Source: Legionellaceae bacterium
Lineage (GTDB): Bacteria > Pseudomonadota > Gammaproteobacteria > Legionellales > Legionellaceae
DNA length: 33,660 nt
NCBI GenBank assembly: GCA_029210085.1
Contig: JARGPP010000022.1
Coordinates: forward strand, 1 to 33,660
Direction: 5' to 3'
Shown here: piece by piece, positions 17,254 through 24,723 of the stretch
Layout: each line of letters opens with the position of its first letter
Numbering within the stretch: position 1 is the first letter of the stretch
Program-made: the position numbers and the translations under genes
Notes under the pieces: model-generated
The model's input: the letters and a program-made list of their open reading frames with translations, nothing else
What the model was told of the DNA's origin: nothing
Databases searched by the model: none

Positions 17254-18378
17254 ATGAAGAGCCTCCATAAATTTCTTTTAACCTTTTGTTTCTTAAATGC
17301 GATATTGTGTTGTCCTTTTGCTGAAGCAAGTGAAATGAGGTTCTCGCTGTTAGAAGAATCACCCACATTTCAATCTAATACTTTATTGGATTGGTCTTGG
17401 TGGGGAGATGACTCTAAATCTAAACCTAAGCGTAACTCCACAGCGTTTCAGATGGACGATATTCTTGAGCTAGCAGGTAAATTAAACGAAGTAATTTTGG
17501 GGCAAGAATTTGCTATTAATGAAGTCACCAATCATTTAATCAGTTACCAAGCAGGAATAAATGATCCGAATAAGCCTATTGGGGTTTTTCTTTTTATAGG
17601 CCCAACAGGGGTTGGCAAAACACAGTTAGCTAAAGAGCTATCAAAATCGCTCTTAGGCTCAGAAATTAATATGATACGCCTTGATATGAGTGAATATACT
17701 TCGCGAGAGAACATTTGGAGTTTAATTGGTTCTGCTCGTGGATATATGGATTCAGATAAAGGCGGCGTGTTAACAGAAGCGCTTCGTGGCAGGAAAAACG
17801 CTATTATTCTCTTAGATGAGATTGAAAAAGCGGCGCCAGAAGTCCTTAAATTGTTTTTATCAGCATTTGATGAAGGGCGTATTACGAGTAGCACTGGAGA
17901 AACGTTTAACCTTAATTCAGCCATTTTTATTTTAACTACAAATATTGCCTCAGAAGAAATCTTTGAGCTCTCTAATGAAGGTTTTGATAATGAAAACATA
18001 TTAGCGCTTATTGAAGGGCGTGTTGTATCTTATTTAAGTCCAGAATTTTACAATCGAACAACACCGACCATTTTCAAAGCCATTCCTCATGCGCTTTACC
18101 CTAAAATAATCGATAGGGAGTTATCTTCGGTATCTAAGCGTTTATTGTCGGTGAAAAAAATACATCTTGCATTTGACCCCTCTGTAAATGAATATCTTTT
18201 TAACTCGCTCCAATCGAATCGTTTGGGTGTGAGACCACTTAAACGTTTGATTGAAAAGCATGTGACTGGAAATTTGGCACATTTTATTGTCAGAAATAAT
18301 CCAAAACCCGATTCAAATATATTGATATCCGTTGAAGGGAATGAGGTTATTGTCAGAGAACAAGAAGTTGGCGTGTAA
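17254..18378 (+). CDS. single-domain ClpB-like AAA+ ATPase with signal peptide
   Basis: The 374-residue protein matches the second ATPase domain and small C-terminal domain of ClpB/ClpA unfoldases but lacks the N-domain, D1 and coiled-coil middle domain. Walker A is GPTGVGKT (116-123) and Walker B is IILLDEIEKA (184-193, Asp 188, Glu 189). Sensor 1 is Asn 230 (LTTN), the arginine-finger position is SPEFYNR (Arg 268), and sensor 2 is GVRPLKR (Arg 327). The pore loop keeps tyrosine (GYMDSDKGG, Tyr 164) but not the usual GYVG. The first 25 residues (MKSLHKFLLTFCFLNAIL, then CCPFAEA) look like a cleavable Sec signal, so the ATPase would be exported, where ATP is normally absent. The gene is monocistronic. 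It could be a torsin-like luminal or secreted machine. The domain call is firm; the location is inferred. Confidence 0.85.
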   Translation: MKSLHKFLLTFCFLNAILCCPFAEASEMRFSLLEESPTFQSNTLLDWSWWGDDSKSKPKRNSTAFQMDDILELAGKLNEVILGQEFAINEVTNHLISYQAGINDPNKPIGVFLFIGPTGVGKTQLAKELSKSLLGSEINMIRLDMSEYTSRENIWSLIGSARGYMDSDKGGVLTEALRGRKNAIILLDEIEKAAPEVLKLFLSAFDEGRITSSTGETFNLNSAIFILTTNIASEEIFELSNEGFDNENILALIEGRVVSYLSPEFYNRTTPTIFKAIPHALYPKIIDRELSSVSKRLLSVKKIHLAFDPSVNEYLFNSLQSNRLGVRPLKRLIEKHVTGNLAHFIVRNNPKPDSNILISVEGNEVIVREQEVGV

Positions 18379-18498
18379 TCGTTTGGTGCTTTATTAAGAT
18401 GATCTGTATGTTACGGTTATCATGTTTTTTATATTGACTATCTCATTTGTGATGATAGGTTTAGATACACGTCTTTCAATGAACAGGCAACCGTCTTG

Positions 18499-18515
18499 GG
18501 GGCAGGTCTTGCCCC
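18499..18515. terminator. possible bidirectional terminator or repeat hairpin
   Basis: GGGGCA pairs with TGCCCC across a five-base loop, followed on the plus strand by an AT-rich run ending TATTTTT. It sits between the convergent AAA+ and membrane-protein genes and could stop transcription from the left. It also resembles the G/C-rich arms of the window's other palindromes. Confidence 0.45.
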
Positions 18516-18522
18516 GAACATA

Positions 18523-19518
18523 TTATATTTTTATGGCATATGCTTGAGTTTGCTCTGATTCGAGTTCGATAAGCTGCGATTGCTCTGTACAGCTTTGTTT
18601 CAGCTTTTGTTCTATACAATAATCTGAAAGAAATACACATGCCATCACTCCAATGGATAGCGTCAAGGGTCCAGGTGCAGATAATATTAGTGCTAGAGGA
18701 ACAAACAGTAAAAAATGGATAAAATGATTAGCTTGTTGCATCGCGTGATATTGAGAGTGATTTTGATGTTGCTTTATTTCCACATAATCCGCATCATGTT
18801 TTTTCATAAGCTCTGACTGTTGAGCGTCTTTAAGTATATCTAATATCATGCGCAAACTTTGACTGATTATATTTGTACTGTAGATACATATTGAAATAGA
18901 AAATGTAATCATTCCCATGCCGAATCCAATAAATAGCAGTGAAAAGAACATGATATGAATAGAAGAACGCAATAAATTAAATTTTTTATATTGCCATTCA
19001 AGTTTTAAGCTATCTATCTTTTGTAATGATGTTGTGGCACATAAGTTTTTTTTATATTGACTCAATTTTTTTTGATACTGGATAAGCATTATCATTTCAT
19101 CAAAGAGCATACCCACTCCTTCTAACTGAACTCCTCGAAGTCCTGACTCAGTTGATACTTTAAATGTCCACCAGAAAAACTGCACTAAATTGATTGAACT
19201 CCATACAGTGTCATTTAACAGTTCAAGCATGATGTCCTCTAGCGCGTTTGGATTCATTTTTTCTGCACGACAGTCGCTGAATTGACAAATTAGCAAGGTA
19301 ATATTTGAAACGAGGCGAGTGTAATATAATGTGAAGCTCAATAAACCTAAAGAAGGATCCCACTTACACAAATTATTTTTCCATGATATTTGTCCGACTA
19401 CAACATTAGCTATGCCTTTTGTTTGACGAATTTTCTGCCGTTTTGTATTCACAGAACTAATTGTATCGCTAAAAAACTTAAGATTTTTATGAGTGTAGGA
19501 TGAGTTTTTATCGGTCAT
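18523..19518 (-). CDS. hypothetical membrane protein
   Basis: This 331-residue protein has no recognised family. Residues 1-180 are mostly soluble, with moderately hydrophobic helices near 58-80 and 107-120 and a coiled, Lys/Gln-rich stretch at 145-180. Clear membrane regions are at about 187-215 (IHIMFFSLLFIGFGMGMITF and on) and 267-298, the latter long enough for two short helices. The loop between them is acidic and then His/Gln-rich. The C-terminus is Gln/Glu-rich (ESEQTQAYAIKI). No signal peptide is present. It converges with the AAA+ gene. A membrane-inserting effector is one possibility, but nothing in the sequence proves it. Confidence 0.6.
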   Translation of the reverse strand: MTDKNSSYTHKNLKFFSDTISSVNTKRQKIRQTKGIANVVVGQISWKNNLCKWDPSLGLLSFTLYYTRLVSNITLLICQFSDCRAEKMNPNALEDIMLELLNDTVWSSINLVQFFWWTFKVSTESGLRGVQLEGVGMLFDEMIMLIQYQKKLSQYKKNLCATTSLQKIDSLKLEWQYKKFNLLRSSIHIMFFSLLFIGFGMGMITFSISICIYSTNIISQSLRMILDILKDAQQSELMKKHDADYVEIKQHQNHSQYHAMQQANHFIHFLLFVPLALILSAPGPLTLSIGVMACVFLSDYCIEQKLKQSCTEQSQLIELESEQTQAYAIKI

Positions 19519-19721
19519 AATGGTACTTTAGGTGATAAAATAACCTTAAGAATACAACCATATTGATGACCATAAGGTGACAGATAAATGACAACTTTGT
19601 CATGAAGCAGATGAGTAAAGTTTGATTAAAAATAATAATGCCGTACATAATATGAGTTTTACCTGGTGGAGCATTCCATTTTTGAGCATGTTTATTTTGA
19701 ATTTTTTTTATTGAGACTCAT

Positions 19722-20195
19722 ATGACAGTAGATGAATTAATACAGCGAATAAAACTTAAGTATCCCATGCTGAGTGAAAACAAAAACTGGGGTGAGCGCG
19801 GATTGTTTTATAATCCACATCAGCAGTTTCCGAAAGGTGCTTACGTACTGACATTCAAAGAGAAAGATGGCCAAAATGATACTGCTAGCCACTTGAATAC
19901 GGGCAATAAATATCGGTTAAACCTTAAAGTTTCAAAAAAAACGTTTATTCAATTATTTAATACTTTACCTAAAAGACCTGCTGCGGGTCGTGTGATTGAT
20001 GGCGGGTATGATTTTACCGAATTAGATACAGTTATGCCGCACCCCATATATGGGTGGATGACATGGGTGGGTGTACTTAACCCAACGATTCAAACCATTG
20101 AGAGAATGGAAGCAGAGGGTTTATTTGAAGAGGCATATCTAGCTGCTGTCGCGACAATCAATAAAAAATTAAAAATATCTCAAAATACAATTTGA
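19722..20195 (+). CDS. DUF6194 family protein
   Basis: This small soluble protein (157 residues) matches the DUF6194 pattern: an N-terminal helix, GLFYNPHQQFPKGAYVLTFKEKDGQND, a strand RLNLKVSKKTFIQLF, then RPAAGRVIDGGYDFTELDTV leading into MPHPIYGWMTWVGVLNP. The conserved HPxYGWMxWVxVLNP is unmistakable for the family, whose biochemical role is unknown. The length is full for the family. A GAGA stretch eight bases ahead of the ATG may serve as ribosome site. It is a single gene, with no operon partner in view. It is a conserved protein rather than an effector type. Confidence 0.75.
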   Translation: MTVDELIQRIKLKYPMLSENKNWGERGLFYNPHQQFPKGAYVLTFKEKDGQNDTASHLNTGNKYRLNLKVSKKTFIQLFNTLPKRPAAGRVIDGGYDFTELDTVMPHPIYGWMTWVGVLNPTIQTIERMEAEGLFEEAYLAAVATINKKLKISQNTI

Positions 20196-20428
20196 ACTTT
20201 GATAGCTGTGAGTTTTATTAATGGGTTATCAATTGAGTTATCTTGTATTAAAAATGTTCTTTTTTGACATTTAATCTGTCAATTAATGGTTATTTCGACC
20301 TTTTATTGATTCTTTAATATGTTTGGTTATAAAGTTTAATGTCGTCTTTTTTACTTTCCTGATTATTGTTGTTAGCTGTTTAAATAATTCAGTGATACAT
20401 GGTTTGGTGATAAAAAGGAATGTTATTG

Positions 20429-20818
20429 ATGCCTGGCATAATTGAAAATGAAGGTTGTGGTTCTGTGACTTGTGTTACTGCTGCATTAGGAGGGGCAGTA
20501 GGGCTTAGCTCTCTTATCTATTATAGTGTTACTGTGATTCAACCTAAAATAGCAAAAACAAGAGGAATGAATAAGACCGAATCAGATCTTATTGCTGCTA
20601 TATTTTGTCTTTCTGGTGTGGCCTTAGTTGTCGGGGTAAGTGTTGCAGCAGGTGCTTGCATTGGAGGCTCGACCAATTATTTTTATGAAGCAGCAAAAAG
20701 TTGCAGTGATAATTGTTATGGTTTTTTTTCAAATATGCGTAATACAAAAATAAACGTAACACCCCTGGTCCGTCATCCCGAGCATGCGAGGGATCTCCTG
20801 CAAGGTAGCAGGATTTAA
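20429..20818 (+). CDS. small membrane protein with repeat-derived C-terminus
   Basis: The protein is about 129 residues from the preferred ATG 20429, which has AAAAAGGA eight bases upstream. An ATG three codons earlier (20420) overlaps that site and is less likely. Two membrane segments are visible, GSVTCVTAALGGAVGLSSLI and IAAIFCLSGVALVVGVSVAA, separated by a short polar loop, with a cysteine-containing tail (CSDNCYGFF). No family is recognised. The last 19 residues (PLVRHPEHARDLLQGSRI and stop) are translated from the palindromic repeat that begins at 20756, so the original C-terminus was probably replaced when the repeat arrived. It may be a small effector-like or structural membrane protein; function unknown. 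Confidence 0.55.
   Translation: MPGIIENEGCGSVTCVTAALGGAVGLSSLIYYSVTVIQPKIAKTRGMNKTESDLIAAIFCLSGVALVVGVSVAAGACIGGSTNYFYEAAKSCSDNCYGFFSNMRNTKINVTPLVRHPEHARDLLQGSRI
20756..20806 (+). repeat. 51-base repeat, left arm of a 719-base inverted pair
   Basis: The unit begins GTAACACCCCTGG and contains CGTCATCCCGAGCATGCGAG then GGATCTCCTGCA. Its reverse complement is found at 21424-21474 with 48 of 51 positions identical. It is a relative of the repeat at 8299-8331. It overlaps the end of the small membrane-protein gene. Confidence 0.85.
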
Positions 20819-21051
20819 CACAAACTATCGTACAAATCGTTCCAGTCTGGGCTTATAGTCTGAACAAGCGCATTCTTCTTATCTCTAGACCAACCTTTAA
20901 TTTGTTTTTCCCGCTCAATAGCAATGACAATATCAGAGCAAACCTCATAATACACGAGTCGGTCTACATTGTATTTCTGAGTCAATCCCTTTCTGGACTT
21001 TGTGAAAAAAAAACCCTCCCGAATCCCCGCGGCGCAGACCGCGGGGCCCAT
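20815..21051 (-). pseudogene. GIY-YIG endonuclease, C-terminal remnant
   Basis: From about 21016 to the stop, the frame reads KGLTQKYNVDRLVYYEV, AIEREKQIKGWSRDKKNAL and SPDWNDLYDSL. This is the C-terminal half of small UPF0213-like GIY-YIG nucleases, including the EREKQIK segment. The N-terminal half with the GIY and YIG strands and catalytic Arg is missing; in its place is a GC-rich hairpin (21025-21046) and unrelated sequence, so the ATG at 21051 is not native. It lies inside the inverted repeat pair 20756-21474. GIY-YIG proteins cut DNA; this remnant should be inactive. Confidence 0.8.
21025..21046. repeat. GC-rich 8-bp hairpin
   Basis: CCCCGCGG pairs exactly with CCGCGGGG around CGCAGA. 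It stands out in an AT-rich region and marks the point where the GIY-YIG similarity ends. On the minus strand a run of nine T follows 14 bases later, too far for a standard terminator. Confidence 0.6.
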
Positions 21052-21098
21052 GTCAGTAAAGCAGTAGCAAACTAATGGTGTTACATTGGCCTTGGCTT

Positions 21099-21430
21099 TT
21101 AAGCAGCTAAAGCGAGTTGATAAAGCAAGGTGTTCTCATATTGCTCCTCTATTTTTGAAGATTCAGTGTTATTGGCAGAGTTTGAGAAATAGCGCTGCTT
21201 CCATATTGAACGACGCACAGTCACGAGGATATCCGAGAAAGTCAGCCCACCCTCTTTGTCATACCATGTGGTTGTTTCTTGTACTATCACTTGCCTTGCG
21301 TCATTCTTTTTTAGAGCGACCAAAGTGAGTATGGAGTACAGCCCCATAAGTAAAGGAGTAGGACGTTGAATAGCCTTATCTGACCACTGACGTTGCGTTT
21401 CGATACCCAAGTGAGCACGTGCCACCCTGC
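21099..21430 (-). pseudogene. DDE transposase, C-terminal remnant
   Basis: The frame carries ARAHLGIETQRQWSDKAIQR, then TPLLMGLYSILTLVAL, TTTWYDKEGGLTFSDILVTV and RRSIWKQRYFS. This is the C-terminal end of a DDE-type transposase, possibly of the IS701/IS4-like groups, which carry a similar RAHLGIETQRQWSDxAIxRTTP stretch; the family assignment is uncertain. The glutamate in HLGIETQRQWSD is likely the final E of the catalytic triad. The upstream DD part is missing, because the similarity begins directly at the inner edge of the right repeat (21424-21474). An ATG at 21446 is inside that repeat and is not a real start. It is a dead fragment in the same patch as the GIY-YIG remnant. Confidence 0.7.
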
Positions 21431-21474
21431 AGGAGATCCCTCGCATGCTCGAGATGACGGACCTGGGGTGTTAC
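21424..21474 (-). repeat. 51-base repeat, right arm of a 719-base inverted pair
   Basis: This is the inverted partner of 20756-20806 with three mismatches. Together the arms enclose about 617 bases with the GIY-YIG and transposase remnants. Confidence 0.85.
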
Positions 21475-21649
21475 AAATAAAACACAAGAGTTACCTGTAT
21501 CAGCACAGTTATCACTCGCTCATGTTTGATAAAAAGATTTCAACCCACAGAATTATCGTGAATTATATATCGCGAGATAAAGGCTGAGTGTCACTGATAT
21601 CGGCTGCATTTTATGCGTATCGATTGTGACACTCGCATCATCTTATTAT

Positions 21650-22315
21650 TTATCTTGTGACCAGTATCGCATTTGTGCAAAGGTCAGATGGACCTGGATA
21701 GGTGGGTGAAGTAACGGACGAATTACAAATAGCGATGCATGGGTTAGGAAAGCCATCAGGACTGGTTAGAGAGCCTGAGTTTAACGTAATAGGAATTTCC
21801 GTATAATTACTGATAGTGGTTGTTGGGTCACAAACGTCAGGCTGAAGAAGAGCTAATCCATAAAAATGAACATTATTTGAGCCTTTGATACCTAAACCAG
21901 GGATGAGGTGTTTTCCTGTAGCACTTCCTGTGATAGCACTATATGTTGTGAGGGTAGGTGTGGCGTCCGGTATTGCCACGATATGTTCTTCACAACTATA
22001 GGTGTTTCCTGTCCCATTTAAGCAGACAATGAAAGCTAAGTTACCTTCGGGGCCTTCTATTTGAAAAGTAGCAGTTTGAATATCACTGACGGAAAAAAGA
22101 AAATATCCATTTCCTGACGAAAGCGTACTGCCATCAATTGAATAGCGTGCGTTCTTTAGATGAATACCTGCATTAGGATAATGCTTATTAGGTATTGTTG
22201 TTTTTAGGCTTAAGACATTATCTTCAATGGTCACCACAAAATTTTTACTGGAAAAAGTCATGCTTGAGTATAAACAGAGTAAGATAAAATGAAGTGAGAT
22301 AATTCGTTTGAGCAT
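21650..22315 (-). CDS. secreted hypothetical protein
   Basis: This 221-residue protein has a signal peptide (MLKRIISLHFILLCLYSSMT, probably cleaved near residues 22-24) and no recognised family. The mature part is rich in Ser, Thr, Gly and Asn with predicted beta structure. It has six cysteines in the likely mature region (VCLNGTGNTYSCEE, DVCDPTT, NPCIAICNSS, DLCTNA) that could form disulfides in the periplasm or outside. A glycine-rich IPGLGIKGSNNVHFYGLALL lies in the middle. It starts 71 bases downstream of the outer-membrane gene 22387-23163 on the same strand, so both may be one transcript. The role is unknown; a surface or secreted protein is likely. Confidence 0.6.
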   Translation of the reverse strand: MLKRIISLHFILLCLYSSMTFSSKNFVVTIEDNVLSLKTTIPNKHYPNAGIHLKNARYSIDGSTLSSGNGYFLFSVSDIQTATFQIEGPEGNLAFIVCLNGTGNTYSCEEHIVAIPDATPTLTTYSAITGSATGKHLIPGLGIKGSNNVHFYGLALLQPDVCDPTTTISNYTEIPITLNSGSLTSPDGFPNPCIAICNSSVTSPTYPGPSDLCTNAILVTR

Positions 22316-22386
22316 ATTAGAATTCCTTTCAATAAAAATAATTAAGACGAAACGAGGGCCTGTTGACTATTAATTAGCCCTAATGT

Positions 22387-23163
22387 TTAAATGGTAATTG
22401 AGCAAACAATGGCATTTGCATAAATACTACCTGTTTTAAGAGGATTAATGAGTTGATCATTATTCATCGTTAATTGTCCTTGTCCGAGGTAGAAAAAGCG
22501 ATAGCCTAATTCAAAAGGTGCTTGACCAAAAAACTCATTGAAACGTAATCCGGCACCTGCTGTTGCAGTAAAAGTCACATTGGCATGTGACGTAAATGAA
22601 TTACTTGGAAGAGTATACGAATTGAGTGCCGTTTCATGATAGCCACTGGTACGCATGAAATTAGGGCCAACACCGCCATCAAGCGTAATATTATATTTTT
22701 GATGATTTGTTTGGATATTTGCTTTAGCCGCAAGGTAGAGTGGCATTTGATTAATTTGATAGCTATAGGCAAGGTTGCGAGAGCGCTGTTCTTCGAAAAT
22801 ATATCCATTAACATTGGTAGGCCCTAAATAAAAAAGATTAAAGCCATATGCCAATTGGAATGGGTGTTTGAAGGCAACTTGTTCTGGGCTATCAAGAAAA
22901 TATCCAATGCCAACAAGCCCATTGCTTGGATTATGTTGAGTCACTGTATATCTATTGCCGATTAACCCTTGAATAGGAATGTTTTGAGCTTGGCCCTGTG
23001 TACTCCAAAAGCCACCCAGCTGAACGACAGCATGACCATCTTTTAATTCAAGCGATGTAGGAAAATTCGGAGCAGGTGAGCTAGATACAACAGCAGCTTC
23101 TACATGAAAGCTAGATACAGCTGCGCATATCACACCAATAAGTCCTTTTATTTTAAATTGCAT
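22387..23163 (-). CDS. outer-membrane beta-barrel protein
   Basis: The 258-residue protein has a signal peptide ending near SFHVEA (residue 23). The mature part shows alternating strands, for example HAVVQLGGFWSTQG, NGLVGIGYFLDSP, FQLAYGFNLFYLGP, ITLDGGVGPNF and FELGYRFFYLGQGQL. The final strand (SIYANAIVCSITI) is hydrophobic but lacks the usual terminal Phe or Tyr. The layout resembles opacity-type barrels (OMP_b-brl) that are numerous in Legionella. No transport motif is evident, and it could be an adhesin, porin or structural barrel. It lies upstream of the secreted protein gene on the same strand, suggesting co-expression at the envelope. Confidence 0.65.
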   Translation of the reverse strand: MQFKIKGLIGVICAAVSSFHVEAAVVSSSPAPNFPTSLELKDGHAVVQLGGFWSTQGQAQNIPIQGLIGNRYTVTQHNPSNGLVGIGYFLDSPEQVAFKHPFQLAYGFNLFYLGPTNVNGYIFEEQRSRNLAYSYQINQMPLYLAAKANIQTNHQKYNITLDGGVGPNFMRTSGYHETALNSYTLPSNSFTSHANVTFTATAGAGLRFNEFFGQAPFELGYRFFYLGQGQLTMNNDQLINPLKTGSIYANAIVCSITI

Positions 23164-23361
23164 GTAACAATCCCTTATTGATAAATCAAATCATCTCAGT
23201 GTATTAAATCAGAATTTTATATTAGAAGTAAGAGCCAGTGCTTGGTACATCACAATATATTGATATAATTTATTAAAATTTAAATGCGATTAAGGTGTTT
23301 TTTTAGAAAATTAGAATCAATTTGGTGTTGCTTGATGTGCTATAGCAATGAGATTAATCGT

Positions 23362-24606
23362 TTAATGTTGTATGTGATGGGAATTTGATTGGCGAGTAGC
23401 GGGTGTTAATAATTGTGTCAGTAAGTCTGCTGTTAAAAGCAACACTTTTTTTACTCTTGAGCCTAAAGTGGTGTGTTGGTGATGTGTAATTTTTTGAGGC
23501 TTATGTTGTTTCTTTGGGGTCGATATTTTTTTATGTTCTACTGGCTTTTGAGTGCGTAGTGCTTTAAATGTTGCTTCACAAACAGGAGATGCATCTCGAG
23601 TCGCAAAATATTTGAGAGGGGTGAGCATTGCAATATCAAAATTTAAAGTGGGACATAATGTGACCCATTGTGCAAAACACTTTTTGTTTGCTTCGTTCAG
23701 GCCATATCCATCTTTTGAATTGCCTAATTTACAATAGGCAATTGATCCCATCGCATCGGCAAGATTGGTGACGCCACTTGTTTTCTCATGATAGCCTTCA
23801 TAAAACATATAATGTGTGCCACACAACAACAGTGCTGTACTAATACCAAATGCAAATCGAGTTGAATATTCAGGATTGCCTTGCTCATGATGATGGATAC
23901 GATCATGGCTTTGTGTAAGACGCCCTTGGGCAAAATCTTGATAAAACCAAATAAGTCTTCTTATAGCGATAGCTGTATTTAATTTGGTTATTTTCGTACC
24001 TTCTAAATAGGCAGGGTCTAGCGCTAATTTTAATGCAACAAAGAGTCTATCAATAGAGAGCTGTGTGAGCCCAAAATTAGTTTGATAATTGAGTGGAATG
24101 TCACCGTTTTTTGAGAGTTTTGCGATTTTTCTCCATCTACTTAAGTCTGATTTAGCTTGATAGGTTGAATATGAGTGGCCCGTCATACTAGTCATGTTGG
24201 TTGTATCGCCGCTACTTTCTTTAAGAAGCATTGCAAATACATGTGCCCAGTGATGTATTTTTTCATCATTTAAATAAATAGAGCGTTGATTAACCATATG
24301 TTGATAAATCGCAAAATGTAGAAATATCATTTTTCGTAAGCGTGGATTAATAGCCCTACATGTTTTATCTTTATCCTGTTTCATGACTTCATCGACATGT
24401 TGAGATAGTTTTTCAATCTCTCCTATTGTAGGTAAACCGGTTAAATTAGGTAGCCAACCTTTATCTTCAGATGTTTCTGCCTTGGATGCATGACTTTTTG
24501 AATCCGGTGCTGGATGTTTGTTTTGATCATCTGATGCAGAAAATGTCATGGACACAATAAAAAAACTGCACACAATAATCGTGATGTTAAACAATAACTT
24601 GATCAT
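23362..24606 (-). CDS. secreted protein, possibly lysozyme-like
   Basis: This 414-residue protein has a signal peptide (MIKLLFNITIIVCSFFIVSM, then TFSA) and no firm family. A polar linker runs to about residue 50. The central region at 115-190 has AMLLKESSGD (Glu 130) followed about 50 residues later by QTNFGLTQLSIDRLF, loosely resembling the catalytic Glu and GLMQ motif of transglycosylases. Cysteines are scattered (82, then several beyond 260), compatible with periplasmic folding. The last 70 residues are Lys/His/Gln-rich (VEHKKISTPKKQHKPQKI) and may bind nucleic acid or anionic polymers. The gene is separated by 198 bases from the barrel gene. A peptidoglycan-acting enzyme is a guess from two motifs only. 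Confidence 0.5.
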   Translation of the reverse strand: MIKLLFNITIIVCSFFIVSMTFSASDDQNKHPAPDSKSHASKAETSEDKGWLPNLTGLPTIGEIEKLSQHVDEVMKQDKDKTCRAINPRLRKMIFLHFAIYQHMVNQRSIYLNDEKIHHWAHVFAMLLKESSGDTTNMTSMTGHSYSTYQAKSDLSRWRKIAKLSKNGDIPLNYQTNFGLTQLSIDRLFVALKLALDPAYLEGTKITKLNTAIAIRRLIWFYQDFAQGRLTQSHDRIHHHEQGNPEYSTRFAFGISTALLLCGTHYMFYEGYHEKTSGVTNLADAMGSIAYCKLGNSKDGYGLNEANKKCFAQWVTLCPTLNFDIAMLTPLKYFATRDASPVCEATFKALRTQKPVEHKKISTPKKQHKPQKITHHQHTTLGSRVKKVLLLTADLLTQLLTPATRQSNSHHIQH

Positions 24607-24723
24607 TTCCCTTACTACTTTTAATGTTGATATAATATAGTATAGACTGTATCTTATTAAATCAGATTAAGTTTATGATTAAATCATGATTAGTTGAGGG
24701 CAGGCTGACGGACTCATCTGTCA

